A stretch of 48,152 bases of DNA from Rubripirellula sp. (GCA_029213145.1 JARGNK010000034.1:3010-51161), one strand, 5' to 3'. Numbered from the stretch's first letter, positions 9,848 through 19,686 are shown. Numbers and translations: made by a program. The notes: generated by a model not told the origin, from the sequence alone.

Positions 9848-10834
9848 TCAATAGTTAATGGCGAGGTCTTGGTTCTGATAGAGTGACCCGACTTGGTCTT
9901 CGTAGCCGTTGAACATCAATGTTTTTCTACGACCTGTTTCACCGATTCGCTGTTCCGTTGCCTGACTCCAGCGAGGATGAGGAACTTCAGGGTTCACATT
10001 CGCTAGGAAACCGTACTCAGAGGGAGCGTAGCGGTTCCAAGAGGTCGGCGGCTGCTCTGATAAGAGTGTGATCTTGACGATCGACTTGATGCCTTTAAAT
10101 CCATACTTCCAAGGAATAACGAGTCGGACAGGGGCTCCGTCCTGAGGAGGTAATTCTTTGCCATATAAACCCAAGGCCAATAACGTGAGCGGATGCATGG
10201 CCTCATCCAGCCTCAAGCCTTCCACATAGGGCCATTCCAGCACGTCCGTTTTCTGACCCGGCATGCGCTCTGGGTCGAGTAGCGTTTCAAATGCTACAAA
10301 TTTGACGTCACTCATCGGTTCGACAGCTTCAATCAGGTGCGAGAGCTGGAGCCCTGCCCACGGAATCACCATTGACCACGCTTCCACGCATCGCATCCGG
10401 TAGATTCTCTCCTCAATTGGACCGAGCGCCATCAGATCGCTCATCGAAAAAGTCTTCGGACGATGTACCATGCCACCGACTTCTATTTTCCAACCATCGG
10501 TCTTGAATTCGCGGGCCACGTCGGCGACTCGGTTCTTGTCGGTCGTGAATTCGTAAAAGTTGTTGTAGGAAATGATGCTGGATTCGCCGGTTTGGGCTTC
10601 TTCTGTGATGAAGCCATTCGCGACTCTGCTTGGATCATCCCCTGGTTTGGTCACGTTGAGAGACGCGGTGTCAAGTTGGACGTTCATGACGGGGTTGAAC
10701 CAGCGGTACGCCGCTGCGGAGGCAGCCAACGTTCCAGCGCCTCCCGCCACCTTTAGCCAGCGGCGACGATCAAGAAAAAGAGCCTCGGGCGTAATCTCGC
10801 TACGAAGTTCCTCGCCGTTAACGGGTTCGGGCAT
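9848..10834 (-). CDS. msrP: MsrP-like periplasmic molybdoenzyme (protein-methionine-sulfoxide reductase)
   Basis: A 328-residue protein of the sulfite-oxidase fold that binds molybdopterin. MsrP (YedY) repairs oxidised methionines in exported proteins. Seen: a twin-arginine-like leader (DRRRWLKVAGGAGTLAASAA, residues 22-41), the family mark YNNFYEF (about 90-96), RMRCVEAWSMVIPW with the molybdenum-ligating Cys149, then VRLVIPWKYGFKGIKSIVKI and the C-terminal NPEVPHPRWSQATE. Length matches the family. It is first in a two-gene operon, with its stop 4 bp before the start of the MsrQ-type electron donor, and the ATG at 10834 gives the complete Tat leader. The alternative, another YedY-family reductase with a different substrate, is less likely given the dedicated heme partner. 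Confidence 0.85.
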   Translation of the reverse strand: MPEPVNGEELRSEITPEALFLDRRRWLKVAGGAGTLAASAAAYRWFNPVMNVQLDTASLNVTKPGDDPSRVANGFITEEAQTGESSIISYNNFYEFTTDKNRVADVAREFKTDGWKIEVGGMVHRPKTFSMSDLMALGPIEERIYRMRCVEAWSMVIPWAGLQLSHLIEAVEPMSDVKFVAFETLLDPERMPGQKTDVLEWPYVEGLRLDEAMHPLTLLALGLYGKELPPQDGAPVRLVIPWKYGFKGIKSIVKITLLSEQPPTSWNRYAPSEYGFLANVNPEVPHPRWSQATEQRIGETGRRKTLMFNGYEDQVGSLYQNQDLAINY

Positions 10835-11887
10835 CGGTCGATTCTCTTTCAGGTTTCGTTTGCGAATGTTCGGATCGCGGGATGTGGGCGGTGGGTCAGC
10901 GGTTATCGCGATTCTGTATTCACGGCCCTCGCACTGAATCTAGTTGATGTAGATCAATGGCATTCATCGAAATTTGTGATTTGGTTATTCAGCCAAAAGC
11001 ATAGAGCTAACCATTCGAGTAATCGTTAATTTAGAATACGATGGCGGATAACGCACTAATGATCCAATGTCCACCGATTTTCCTGATCCGATTGACGTTG
11101 CCTCACCCTTAGCCAAGTCCAAAAGCTACTTGAGTTTACGGCGAGACTGGAAGGATGGAGGTTGTGTGATGGCTCCAATACTGAATCAGTTGAAAGTGCC
11201 ATCGGCAAGTTCGACTGCTCAACCCAAGAAATCACCTGCGTAATCGGTCTTTACACGATCTTGTTGTTAAGTCCTGCTCAGGCTCAATCCGCTGGTGCAT
11301 CAGAGTCGTCTCCTGCATGTCGGCAGCCAAATTGATTCGGGGCAGGATGTATTTCATGGAAGCTATGGTGACTTGTGTGCCGGGTTCAAATATTGTGTGA
11401 TTAAAAATTCGCCATTGCTCGCAACGGATCACGCTGCTCATGACATTCACTGGCTCAGGACGGTCAGTCGCTCTGCAGGTATGCCGCACCAGTTACCTTG
11501 TGAACATGTTGAAGCCAGTGAACAGGTTTGGGTCCAGGAACATGATTCCGCTGGGTCCTCTGGCAAATGTGTTGGATTAGATGGCTGCCGTTCGCTTTGC
11601 CACCTCAGGGAGGTCAAACACGTCCTGAATCAATGTGCATATACCGATTTGACGTACCGGGATTGGAGAATTTTCCAGTGGCGTGAGGACACCGACAGCG
11701 GTACCACACGATGAGATCGAATTCTCTCGCCATCCCAGCAACCTCTAAAACGTTCACTTCGAGTGATCGCTACCGTTTTTGCTTTGGGAGAATATTGGCA
11801 ACGGAACAAGCGCTGGTTGCATTCGATTACCCTGCATTTTACCTGACTCCCCTGCACGTGCAGCTTGCAGATACCGAAAGCCTGTGC
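10835..11887. other. 1-kb region without a recognisable gene
   Basis: Should hold the promoter of the msrP-like operon near 10835. On the minus strand, patches at about 11232-11660 read like protein in pieces (for example GPSGIMFLDPNLFTGFNMFT, and RCEQWRIFNHTIFEPGTQV) but are separated by stops. They may be debris of a lost gene; I cannot name the family. The plus-strand frame 11295-11714 has no motif. Confidence 0.35.
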
Positions 11888-12637
11888 TTATCCAAGGTCA
11901 CTCATCGCTCTGTCAAAGCGTTGATCAAATTCTTCAAACAGGGCAACCATCTCGGTTTGAGAAAACGACAGTTGAATTCTTTTCGCCTCTTCTATCACTT
12001 TCGAGTCTACCGAAATACTCTCGGTAGCTTCACTCTTGCGAATCAGAACGCTTTTGAGGCCCACCATTGCCGCGGATCGAATTTCGGCGAATCCGCCAAC
12101 CGCATCTCTCATCACCGCTAGCATCACGTGCATGTCCATTCTCGCAAAAGCTTGATCGAATGCTGTTCGCAGTCGAACGGCATGAGACCGGTCATCAAGT
12201 AACAAGCGGTGGTCTGCCAGTGTCGATTCGTTCTCACTCAGATAGCGATCTAGTGTTCGACCGAGGAGATAAACTCGCATCACTTCCAGGGGAACACCGC
12301 GAACTGCAGTCACGACAGCAATCAATTTACGGAACGGAAAGAGTAGTAAGCTGATTGGGATTTTGATAATGAGACCGAAGCAACCTTTGAATCGTCCCGA
12401 GGAATTGTCGAAGTAGGGCTCAAGCGAATTCACGCTAGAATTCAATTGATGTGCCTCGAGAGTCTTCTTTACAGTGTATCGACGACACCTGTATTGAATC
12501 GAATCATCGATAAGCGGTATGGGAATGAACCGAGCGGAGGACGAAATGACGCCAGCGATAATCCATTGAGTCGCGATCCCAGAGGATAGCGGTAACTGTT
12601 GTTTGAATGCCGGTTTTGAGATTGGACTGGGTGACAT
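11888..12637 (-). CDS. Conserved hypothetical protein
   Basis: A 249-residue protein of unknown function. I prefer the ATG at 12637 over the upstream TTG at 12673. Visible features: a segment SSSARFIPIPLIDDSIQYRC followed by basic residues and KKTLEAH (an arrangement I associate with planctomycete proteins of unknown function), a hydrophobic stretch IIKIPISLLLFPFRKLIAVVTAV that could be membrane-attached, and then a mostly helical C-terminal half rich in charged residues (AKRIQLSFSQTEMVALFEEF). No enzymatic motif. It is not part of an evident operon. Confidence 0.6.
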   Translation of the reverse strand: MSPSPISKPAFKQQLPLSSGIATQWIIAGVISSSARFIPIPLIDDSIQYRCRRYTVKKTLEAHQLNSSVNSLEPYFDNSSGRFKGCFGLIIKIPISLLLFPFRKLIAVVTAVRGVPLEVMRVYLLGRTLDRYLSENESTLADHRLLLDDRSHAVRLRTAFDQAFARMDMHVMLAVMRDAVGGFAEIRSAAMVGLKSVLIRKSEATESISVDSKVIEEAKRIQLSFSQTEMVALFEEFDQRFDRAMSDLG

Positions 12638-13301
12638 TCTCAATTTTCGTCGTGTTTCTTGTCGGTGATTCAACAGGTAGGAGCGTCAATCATGAACTTC
12701 GTTGAAGTTCCCAAGATTCTGGACCGAATTTGCCCATTGATGCCAGATTCAGTTTGCAAACCGCTTACGCCCTATTTGACCATTGACAACGAGACGATGA
12801 AATCCAAGTGATCCCTAATAATTGGCGTAAACCGGCTTGTTCGGTGTTGCGGAAATACAGCTACGTGCGACGTAAGCAAAGATGATTCACTCTCCGAGAG
12901 GTTTTTTACTCTATCTCGGCAGTTCCTGACCCAGGCGATTTGCCACAGGGAAATCATCTTCATCGTGTCGACTGGCCAAAGGGGGAAAGCAGATAGCTTT
13001 GATGGACTCATGCTGACTTCGGCGGGGCGACTTTGATCAAGAGCCGAATCGCGCTGGATTTGGCCAGACGCGGCACAAGTCAAGAGGCGGCCCCAGTCAA
13101 TTGAACGGGGGTAAATCGGCCATGTGCATCCGCATTCCACGCCGATCCAGCTAATCCGTCGCCCGTGTGAGCCGCCATCTCGTGTGAGCTTTGCGGCCAG
13201 TTCGGGGCTGGGGTGCGGTTCGGGGCTGGGCACCCATTCTGGAGTCCGCTACCCAGCCTGATAAAATCAACTCAGTCCGTTGACGCCAGAAAGAGAGACC
13301 T
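12638..13301. other. Region with one possible small ORF
   Basis: A plus-strand ATG at 12692 preceded by GTAGGAGCG (a good ribosome site) opens a 39-codon frame ending at 12811 (MNFVEVPKILDRICPLMPDS...). It may be a small gene or the stub of a lost one. The rest shows no gene; a TTCGGGGCTGGG repeat occurs at 13201 and 13219. The last bases before 13302 contain the AAAGAGAGA ribosome site of the next gene. Confidence 0.3.
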
Positions 13302-14666
13302 ATGAACAGAATTCATTTTTTTCGTCCGTTTGTGCTGGCCTTGTGCCTCGCCCCAACCTGTTCTGCCGAAAACTACCCGCAATTTCGTGGTGCTAACGGA
13401 GATGCCATCGCTGATTCTGACCTACCGGTGACTTGGTCGGATGTGGATGGGGTGCAAAAAAATATTCGCTGGAAAATCGCATTGGAGGGTGAAGGTTGGT
13501 CGCAACCGATTGTTTGGCAAGATCGCCTTTACCTGACCGCTGCGGTTCCCTCGGATCCAGCCGCTAAAGCAACTGCGCGACCGGAGTCCAATAGCGGCGG
13601 TTACGGTCGTGATCGATTTGATTTGGTCAAGTTGAAATACCAATATCAGGTCATGTGCATCGATGCTTTGACCGGTAACCAGATTTGGCGAACAACGGTC
13701 AAGGAGGGCAGACCCCCGATACCACGGCACAGTACGAACACCTATGCGACCGAAACACCTGTTACGGATGGGGAAAGAATCTATGCCTACTTTGGCATGA
13801 ATGGTGTTTACTGTCTCGATATGAATGGTCAATTGAAATGGCAGAAGGATCTTGGCATTTATGAGATGAGAGCGGGCTGGGGCACGGCGAGCTCGCCTGT
13901 CGTCTTCGACGCTAAATTGTTCATCCAAGTCGACAATCAAAAGAAGTCTTTTCTTGTCGCACTAGAGACAGATTCCGGCGATGAAGTTTGGCGTGTGCAG
14001 CGAGAGGAGTTATCGCAATACAGCAGCCCATTCATTTGGAAAAACTCATTGCGCAACGAGTTGATTGTGGGAGGAATGGTTTATCGCTCCTACAGTCCTG
14101 CAACCGGCGATCTGCTCTGGGAAATGGACATGAATAAAGGACGTTCGTCTGCCACCCCCGTCGCGATAGGCGATCGGTTGTACATTGGAAATGAGTTTCG
14201 TAATCGTGGTGGAGCAGATGATGGTGGTGGTCAGCTGTTCTCTGTTATCCCTGGAGGCACGGGTGACATTACGCCACCTGATGATGCCACAAGTAGTAAG
14301 TTCGTCGCCTGGCGGATGGATGAGTCAGGGATACAAATGGCCTCACCCACTTACTGTGATGGCAATCTTTACTTCTTTGAACGCCGCCGTGGAATGGTGC
14401 GTTGTGTGGATGCGGATTCTGGACGCTTGGAATACGAAAAACGGGTCAATGGTGCGCGAGCCTTCTGGGCTTCCCCCTGGACAGATAAAAAACATGTTTT
14501 TGCATTAGACGCGAACGGAAACACTCATGTGATTGCGACCGGTGACGAATGGAAAGTTGTCGCTGTGAATGAGTTGGAGCAACAGTCCTGGGGAACGCCC
14601 GCTATCGCCAACGGTCGCATCTTTATTCGCACCATTGATCATTTGTATTGCATCGCAGATCATTGA
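13302..14666 (+). CDS. Secreted PQQ-like beta-propeller protein
   Basis: A 454-residue exported protein with a signal peptide (RIHFFRPFVLALCLAPTCSA). The mature part opens with NYPQFRGANGDAIADSDLPV, the usual first lines of planctomycete PQQ/BamB-like propellers. Blade motifs are seen: MCIDALTGNQIWRTTVKEGR, MNGVYCLDMNGQLKWQKDLG, VALETDSGDEVWRVQREE, SPATGDLLWEMDMNKG, RCVDADSGRLEYEKRVNG. Each has the (D)xxTGxxxW pattern typical of PQQ-type repeats. No dehydrogenase active-site ligands can be pointed out, so I take it as a structural or binding propeller and not a quinoprotein enzyme. Length is usual. The start is supported by an AAAGAGAGA ribosome site. It is flanked by long non-coding stretches and appears monocistronic; function in the cell is unknown. 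Confidence 0.85.
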   Translation: MNRIHFFRPFVLALCLAPTCSAENYPQFRGANGDAIADSDLPVTWSDVDGVQKNIRWKIALEGEGWSQPIVWQDRLYLTAAVPSDPAAKATARPESNSGGYGRDRFDLVKLKYQYQVMCIDALTGNQIWRTTVKEGRPPIPRHSTNTYATETPVTDGERIYAYFGMNGVYCLDMNGQLKWQKDLGIYEMRAGWGTASSPVVFDAKLFIQVDNQKKSFLVALETDSGDEVWRVQREELSQYSSPFIWKNSLRNELIVGGMVYRSYSPATGDLLWEMDMNKGRSSATPVAIGDRLYIGNEFRNRGGADDGGGQLFSVIPGGTGDITPPDDATSSKFVAWRMDESGIQMASPTYCDGNLYFFERRRGMVRCVDADSGRLEYEKRVNGARAFWASPWTDKKHVFALDANGNTHVIATGDEWKVVAVNELEQQSWGTPAIANGRIFIRTIDHLYCIADH

Positions 14667-15375
14667 TTGCCGAAGAGTCGGGAAAATCGCGAGTCAGGCG
14701 GATCACGATCTTCGTCATGATCGGGCGAAGTAGGATTCGCTCATAACAAACGCAGAACCAGAGCGTTTCACTGTGTAGATCCGGGTTGATGGGTTGACGC
14801 TTGCGTGTCTGAACGCAAGTATCGGCCGGATGATTTTGGCGACCTGTCGATTTGAGTGACCTGTCGATGCGACCGAAGTCAATTTGCGAGACGCTTCATC
14901 CCATCGAACTCAGTGACGTTACCATTCAAGTTCACTAACGGAACAATGAGAGCATTTTGCAATACAGTCGATGCAGTTCTGTAGATTGATTCGCGAGGTT
15001 CGACCACACAATGTCAGACGATCCGATCTCGCGTACGCGTGACAATTTACGTAGGCGTTTTGTTTGAAGCAGTCCGGAAAGCAACGATGGATTTGCATTC
15101 AAACTCGACTGGGGTACGAGAGCGATCAGCGGAAAGAACATCGGTAAGAAAAATGATTGACGGTCACGTGGTTTTTGATTCCAATCCATCCATTAACCGC
15201 TTGCGAGGTTGGAAAAATCCTGCTGTTGGTTTACCGTTGGACGCGTGTCGCTGATGCCGTGATAGGATCGGGGTTCGAGGTCCCACGGTGGCCGCGGTAA
15301 ATTGCGTCCTGTGCGTTCATGGTTTATGTTCGCATAGCTGCTGGCGAGATCCTCGTTGTCGAATCCGTACTGCTA
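14667..15375. other. Intergenic region with a hairpin
   Basis: No recognisable gene. A 7-bp inverted repeat CTTGCGT/ACGCAAG (14801-14807 with 14814-14820, 6-base loop) lies 135 bp after the propeller gene. It is not followed by a T-run, so it is not a standard intrinsic terminator. The promoter of the next gene should be near 15250-15370. Confidence 0.4.
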
Positions 15376-17655
15376 ATGAATGGTCATATCCTAAAAGTTC
15401 TTTTGTTGGGTTTCGTCGCAGCCTGCGCGTCCTGTCACACTTGTTCGGCTCAGGACGAGAAACTACCACCACCGTCGGAAGACCAGCGACGCGACGTGAT
15501 GAAGTTATTGCAGGAGATCTACAAATCTGAGTACGTGGCTGCCGAAACGGCCGAAGCGAAATCGGTATTGGCCACAAAGATTCTTGATGCCGCGAATGAG
15601 ACTGCGGACAATGCCGCCCGTTACTCGATGCTCAAGCTGGCAGCCGACATCGCCGTCCGGGCAGCCGATTCGGAAATCGTGAATGAATCGATCGATCTCA
15701 TGGACCGCTTTTATGAAATCGATGAGCCCAAAGTTCGATTGGCGGCGTTGATAGGGGTTGCCAAGAATATTGATTCCCAGTCCGAGCCGGCGGCGCTCTC
15801 CGCGGTCATCGGTTTTTGCCGCCGCGCGATCGATCGCAATGATTACGTTGCGGCCCAACAGCTGTTGACGATCTCGGAAGGGAATTTTCGCGAAGCAGCG
15901 TCGCGACGAGAGCTCACCGAATTGGCGACCCGCGTCAAGACACTCCAGCTTCAATTCGAGAGTGTGCGAGATCATCTGCAAAAATTACTTGAAGATCCGG
16001 ATGATCAGGAAGCAAATCTCGCGGTCGGTAGGTTCCGTTGCTTCGGCCGAAACGATTGGTCCGTCGGATTAAAAAATCTCGCTCGAGGGAGTGATGAAAC
16101 GCTTCGTGAGATCGCCCAACTGGAATTGGCGGGGGGCAATGACATTGACCGCCGAACAGTGATCGCGGATCGATGGTGGCAATACGCCGAGAACGTGGAG
16201 GGGGAGGTGGCTGTCCGCGCGAAGCTGCACGCCGGCTCGTATTACAAAATTGCAGTGGATTCGCTGCAGGGTTTAGAGAGAGCCAAAGCTGCGACGCGAT
16301 TGCGGGAAGCGGAGTCTCTTGGAGAGATCGCGGCAATCGAGATGATTGCAGGCGGCGATGCGGCCCCTCCTAAACCCGCCGCACCCGAGCCGATGAACGA
16401 ATGGAAAGTCGTTTACGAGATGCCCGCTAGCTATAGCGACGTAGCAGTGGGGGGCTCGGGAAGGTATCTCATCTTTCGGCTTGATTCGCTTAAGAAGTTG
16501 GCTTTTTTCGATGTCATGAAACGGGAGATCACCCAGTATGTGCCGATCGAATCGAGCGATATTCGATTTACTGCGGGAGCGAATGAATTCTTCATCGCGA
16601 CGCGACCACAGAATGTATTGGAGCGTTGGAGCCTAGAGACTTTTAAACGCCTTTCGACGGTTAAGCTTCCGCTGGAGAATCCGGTCGAGGTCGTGATGAT
16701 GGGCTCGGCATCCGAGGGGCCCATCTACGTCGGTGCTCAGCATGGACCGGGAAGTTTTCTTAACCCCCGGTCACTGAAGCCGATTCCCTACCAGGTCGTC
16801 GATCATCGATATCAAAGGGCTGGCGAAATTCAAGGTGCCGGCCCTGAATCACGCGTACGGGCGAGCGCCAACGGCAGGGCGTTTGCAATGTGGCGCACGA
16901 ACGTCTCACCCGGCGGCTTTCGCACCTACGTCCTCACCGATCGTATCCTCCATACGTTCTACCAACATGACACGATGGGTTACATCGAGCCTAGTCCCGA
17001 TGGCGAATTGATGTACACGTCACGCGGCGTCTATACGAGTCAAACCAAGGAGTACCTGGCCAATAAAGGAAACTTTGCGACCAGCTTCCGTATTCCCGCT
17101 GTCACGGGCAATTATGCCGTTGGCGTGCTGCGAGATGACGATCGTAAGAAAAAGAATGTCAACCCAATTCATATTCTTGTCAGTGGCCAGGTAGATCCGA
17201 TTCTCACCATTCCTGACGTTTCGATTCGTACTGGGGAATACGGGGATTTTCATGGTCGAGAACTAATGACGCTGGCACGTCGTGTGTATCTTCTACCCAA
17301 TGCCAACCTATTAATCACGTTGCCAGTTTCGAATAAGTCGCTCGTGCTGCATTATCTAGATCTCGAACAGGAATTAAGAGAATCGGGCGTTGATTTTCTC
17401 TACGTTGCCTCACGCGCACCGACGTCTGTCAAATCGGGTGGAGTGTACAAGTACCAACTCGATGTGAAATCAAAGCAAGGTGACGTCGAATACGAAATCG
17501 TCGCCGGACCATCGGGTATGAGAGTCAGCAACGACGGATTAGTGACCTGGAGAACGCCGCGGCGCGGCAGCGAACAGCAGGAAGTCATTGTTTTGATCAA
17601 GGACGGAAACGGCCAGCAAGCTACGCATACATTCACCGTTGCGACCACGCTCTGA
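15376..17655 (+). CDS. Large secreted protein: helical N-terminal half, propeller, C-terminal Ig-like domain
   Basis: A 759-residue exported protein. I place the start at the ATG 15376 because it gives a signal peptide ending around ACASCHTCSAQ; the Cys residues there could also be a lipoprotein site. The open frame begins 19 codons earlier. Residues about 30-340 are helical and charged, with many Ala and Glu (tetratricopeptide-like in feel but without clear repeats), ending in a Pro/Ala linker (GGDAAPPKPAAPEPMNEW). The second part is a WD-like propeller (PASYSDVAVGGSGRYLIF, YIEPSPDGELMYTSRGVYTS). The C-terminus is an Ig-like/cadherin-like domain of the He_PIG kind (YEIVAGPSGMRVSNDGLVTW, then HTFTVATTL). 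Such chains are frequent in planctomycete exoproteomes. Function unknown; no enzyme motif seen. It is 442 bp upstream of the sigma factor and so probably a separate unit. Confidence 0.75.
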   Translation: MNGHILKVLLLGFVAACASCHTCSAQDEKLPPPSEDQRRDVMKLLQEIYKSEYVAAETAEAKSVLATKILDAANETADNAARYSMLKLAADIAVRAADSEIVNESIDLMDRFYEIDEPKVRLAALIGVAKNIDSQSEPAALSAVIGFCRRAIDRNDYVAAQQLLTISEGNFREAASRRELTELATRVKTLQLQFESVRDHLQKLLEDPDDQEANLAVGRFRCFGRNDWSVGLKNLARGSDETLREIAQLELAGGNDIDRRTVIADRWWQYAENVEGEVAVRAKLHAGSYYKIAVDSLQGLERAKAATRLREAESLGEIAAIEMIAGGDAAPPKPAAPEPMNEWKVVYEMPASYSDVAVGGSGRYLIFRLDSLKKLAFFDVMKREITQYVPIESSDIRFTAGANEFFIATRPQNVLERWSLETFKRLSTVKLPLENPVEVVMMGSASEGPIYVGAQHGPGSFLNPRSLKPIPYQVVDHRYQRAGEIQGAGPESRVRASANGRAFAMWRTNVSPGGFRTYVLTDRILHTFYQHDTMGYIEPSPDGELMYTSRGVYTSQTKEYLANKGNFATSFRIPAVTGNYAVGVLRDDDRKKKNVNPIHILVSGQVDPILTIPDVSIRTGEYGDFHGRELMTLARRVYLLPNANLLITLPVSNKSLVLHYLDLEQELRESGVDFLYVASRAPTSVKSGGVYKYQLDVKSKQGDVEYEIVAGPSGMRVSNDGLVTWRTPRRGSEQQEVIVLIKDGNGQQATHTFTVATTL

Positions 17656-18097
17656 GTCGATCTCTCGCAACCTATCGATGCCGCTGCCTCTCTCTTGTCT
17701 GATTTTGATTCACCTGAATTCGCGTGGTCTTCTCGCTGCTGCGGTTGAGAACCGCGCTGTCGCATCAATAAAGCGCAGCGGTCGATTGAGGCTGACTTCT
17801 CGGGTTGAGTGCTAACTCGCGCATGCAAGTGACCGTAATTTGACCAAATCCTGTTCGATCAATTCATTTGCTGGCACTCGGAGATTGTGGGCGGTGCTGG
17901 TAGCTGGGGAACGGGTGTGAGTTGAATGCCTCGTTTTCGCTTAGTTTTGTCTCGGTGGTTGTGGTTTCATTTGGTGGATCAATGGTCGTTTACAGAAGCG
18001 GCACGGAGTTTGTTGGCAAAACCTCCGGGATTTTTTGTCCCCAAATTCGAGATCTTCGACAGTAAAGGTGTTCAAACACTGAAAGAATCGTTGTTGA
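17656..18097. other. Probable promoter region of the sigma-factor operon
   Basis: Non-coding as far as I can see. It contains a small perfect hairpin, GCGGTT-GAG-AACCGC at 17741-17755, without a T-run. As the leader of the operon starting at 18098, it is where an autoregulatory ECF promoter would lie; I could not identify a specific consensus. Confidence 0.4.
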
Positions 18098-18652
18098 TTG
18101 ACCATCGTGTGCAAAAAAAACCGCAAAGCATTCGAAATCTTGGCCCGTGAGAATTCGCGGATGCTGATGGTGTATTTGCGCAGCCTTGTTCGTGATGAGG
18201 CGACGATTGATGACTTGTTTCAGGAGTCCATGATCGTTGCCTGGCGGAAACTTGATGAATGTGATGCGGATCGCCCATTTGGGCCCTGGCTTCGTGGGAT
18301 CGCTTCCAGGCTTGTGATGGCTCATTACCGGAAGCAGAAACGCGTCCCGGTAGCCACGCATGAATCCGTTCTCATTGCGGTCGATCGCCATTTTGAGGAT
18401 GTCAACCGGATGGCAGGTGATACTTGGGACGAGAAGGTGGCGGCTTTGCGGGAGTGCATTGAATCGCTGCCGGATCGCCAGAAGAATGTGATCACTGGTC
18501 GATATTTTGACGGTTTGCATACTCAGGTTCTTGCGGAGCGGCTGGAACTCAAATTGGAGGCGTGCAAGAAACGTCTGCAGCGTGGTCGCGCGATGCTGGC
18601 GGAATGCTTGCGGAAGAAAGGTGTGTTAAGTGCGCCGGAGACCACGTTATGA
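18098..18652 (+). CDS. ECF-type RNA polymerase sigma factor (Rhodopirellula/Verrucomicrobium class)
   Basis: About 181-184 residues, directing RNA polymerase to a dedicated promoter set. Region 2 is seen as TIDDLFQESMIVAWRKLDEC followed by RPFGPWLRGIASRLVMAHYR, very typical of the planctomycete ECF class. Region 4 is SLPDRQKNVITGRYFDGLHT, with the helix-turn-helix AERLELKLEACKKRLQRGR. There is no ATG at the front: the frame opens after a TGA at 18095-18097, leaving TTG 18098 or GTG 18107 as start, the latter just before an A8 tract (18113-18120). The stop overlaps the next start (ATGA at 18649-18652), so it is translationally coupled to the membrane protein that follows, which is probably its regulator. 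It heads the run of secreted-enzyme genes and is the best candidate for their activator. Confidence 0.88.
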   Translation: MTIVCKKNRKAFEILARENSRMLMVYLRSLVRDEATIDDLFQESMIVAWRKLDECDADRPFGPWLRGIASRLVMAHYRKQKRVPVATHESVLIAVDRHFEDVNRMAGDTWDEKVAALRECIESLPDRQKNVITGRYFDGLHTQVLAERLELKLEACKKRLQRGRAMLAECLRKKGVLSAPETTL

Positions 18653-19686
18653 GTGATAAGTTGAATGACTTATTGTCGGACTGGCTTGATGATGGGGAGC
18701 CGAAACCGACAGGTACGCAAGATGCGGTGATCGATCAGTCGAGTGAGGCGGCTGCTGATTCGCTGCTGGTTCATGGATTGTTGGTTGACGAGGCTCGACG
18801 CGACGATGCGCGGGAGGCTCGGTCTCTACTCAGCGTGATGGAGCGAATCGACGCGGCGGACGATGCGAAATCGGTGACGATTGCGGAAACAAGCCGACCA
18901 AGCAGGCGCCGTCGTTTCGCAATTCTGACTTCAGCTTTGACGATTGGCGCGGCCGTGCTTGTCATGCTTGGGTTGTTGGGGCCACCGCAAAATGTTTCGG
19001 CAGCGATGGCTTCCCTTGAGAAAGTGATTGATGCAGCGGCGAAGCCGTTTGATCGAACATATAGCGTAAGCGTGATTGAGGAATATCCGCGTGGCAAAAA
19101 GCCACGAAATCTATCGCAGGAAGCTTGGGAACGTGAGGCCGAAGAAGAAATCGATGGTGCGACGCTCTTTGTGAGTGGTGCGAATCAATTTGTTCTCAGC
19201 GTGATGCTCCGATCCGGAATCATGAGAACGATAGGCTGCGATGGCAAAGTGAGTTGGGCTTTTCGCGAGAACGGACCGGTCCATGTGAGTACGGATCTAA
19301 GCCGCTTTCGTGGCGGAGTGCCAGGCGGGCAGCAAGATCTGCCTTTCATGAACATGCACGCGAATTTGTCCCAGTTGCGGAGCGGCTACGAAGTCGAGCT
19401 GAAGGATAAGGAGGATGTAGCGAACGATGGGACGATCCTTTCACAGCTTGTCGGTGTGCGGCAATCGCGTGATGTTCGTGGCCCAAAGCGGATCGACATT
19501 TGGTTTGATGCCAACAGCGGGACCGTACACAGGATTTTGTTGGATGGACTTCCTCGTGGGCGAGGCGGACCGAAGAGCGTCATGCTCGAATTGGAAGACC
19601 AATCGGATTTGCCTAGCGGCTTTTTCTCCCACGGGGCGCATCACGAACCCGGAAAACGAATTCGGTACGAGGATCGGCAGCGATGA
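18649..19686 (+). CDS. Putative membrane anti-sigma factor with LolA-like periplasmic region
   Basis: A 345-residue single-pass membrane protein whose ATG overlaps the sigma-factor stop. Residues 1-87 are cytoplasmic, acidic and helical (DKLNDLLSDWLDDG..., ARRDDAREARSLLSVMERID), as in planctomycete anti-sigma or 'FecR-like' partners. RRRRF at 86-90 precedes one transmembrane helix (about 90-111, AILTSALTIGAAVLVMLGLL). The outside part (residues about 115-345) has NVSAAMASLEKVIDAAAKPF, then beta-rich stretches and DIWFDANSGTVHRILLDGLP, resembling the outer-membrane lipoprotein-sorting (LolA-like) fold. No zinc-binding HxxxCxxC motif of ZAS anti-sigma proteins is seen. Its stop overlaps the next start (ATGA at 19683-19686). 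The role as sensor of envelope state and inhibitor of the sigma factor is inferred from position and topology. Confidence 0.65.
   Translation: MSDKLNDLLSDWLDDGEPKPTGTQDAVIDQSSEAAADSLLVHGLLVDEARRDDAREARSLLSVMERIDAADDAKSVTIAETSRPSRRRRFAILTSALTIGAAVLVMLGLLGPPQNVSAAMASLEKVIDAAAKPFDRTYSVSVIEEYPRGKKPRNLSQEAWEREAEEEIDGATLFVSGANQFVLSVMLRSGIMRTIGCDGKVSWAFRENGPVHVSTDLSRFRGGVPGGQQDLPFMNMHANLSQLRSGYEVELKDKEDVANDGTILSQLVGVRQSRDVRGPKRIDIWFDANSGTVHRILLDGLPRGRGGPKSVMLELEDQSDLPSGFFSHGAHHEPGKRIRYEDRQR

Noticed and set aside
11295..11714. Open plus-strand frame of 139 codons
   Set aside because: Cys/His-rich by chance reading; no motif, no signal, and minus-strand patches in the same place look equally protein-like.
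12772..13233. Minus-strand frame of 153 codons
   Set aside because: Composition is not protein-like over its length, no family feature and no plausible ribosome site.
14801..14820. Intrinsic terminator after the PQQ-like gene
   Set aside because: The hairpin is clear but no T-run follows.
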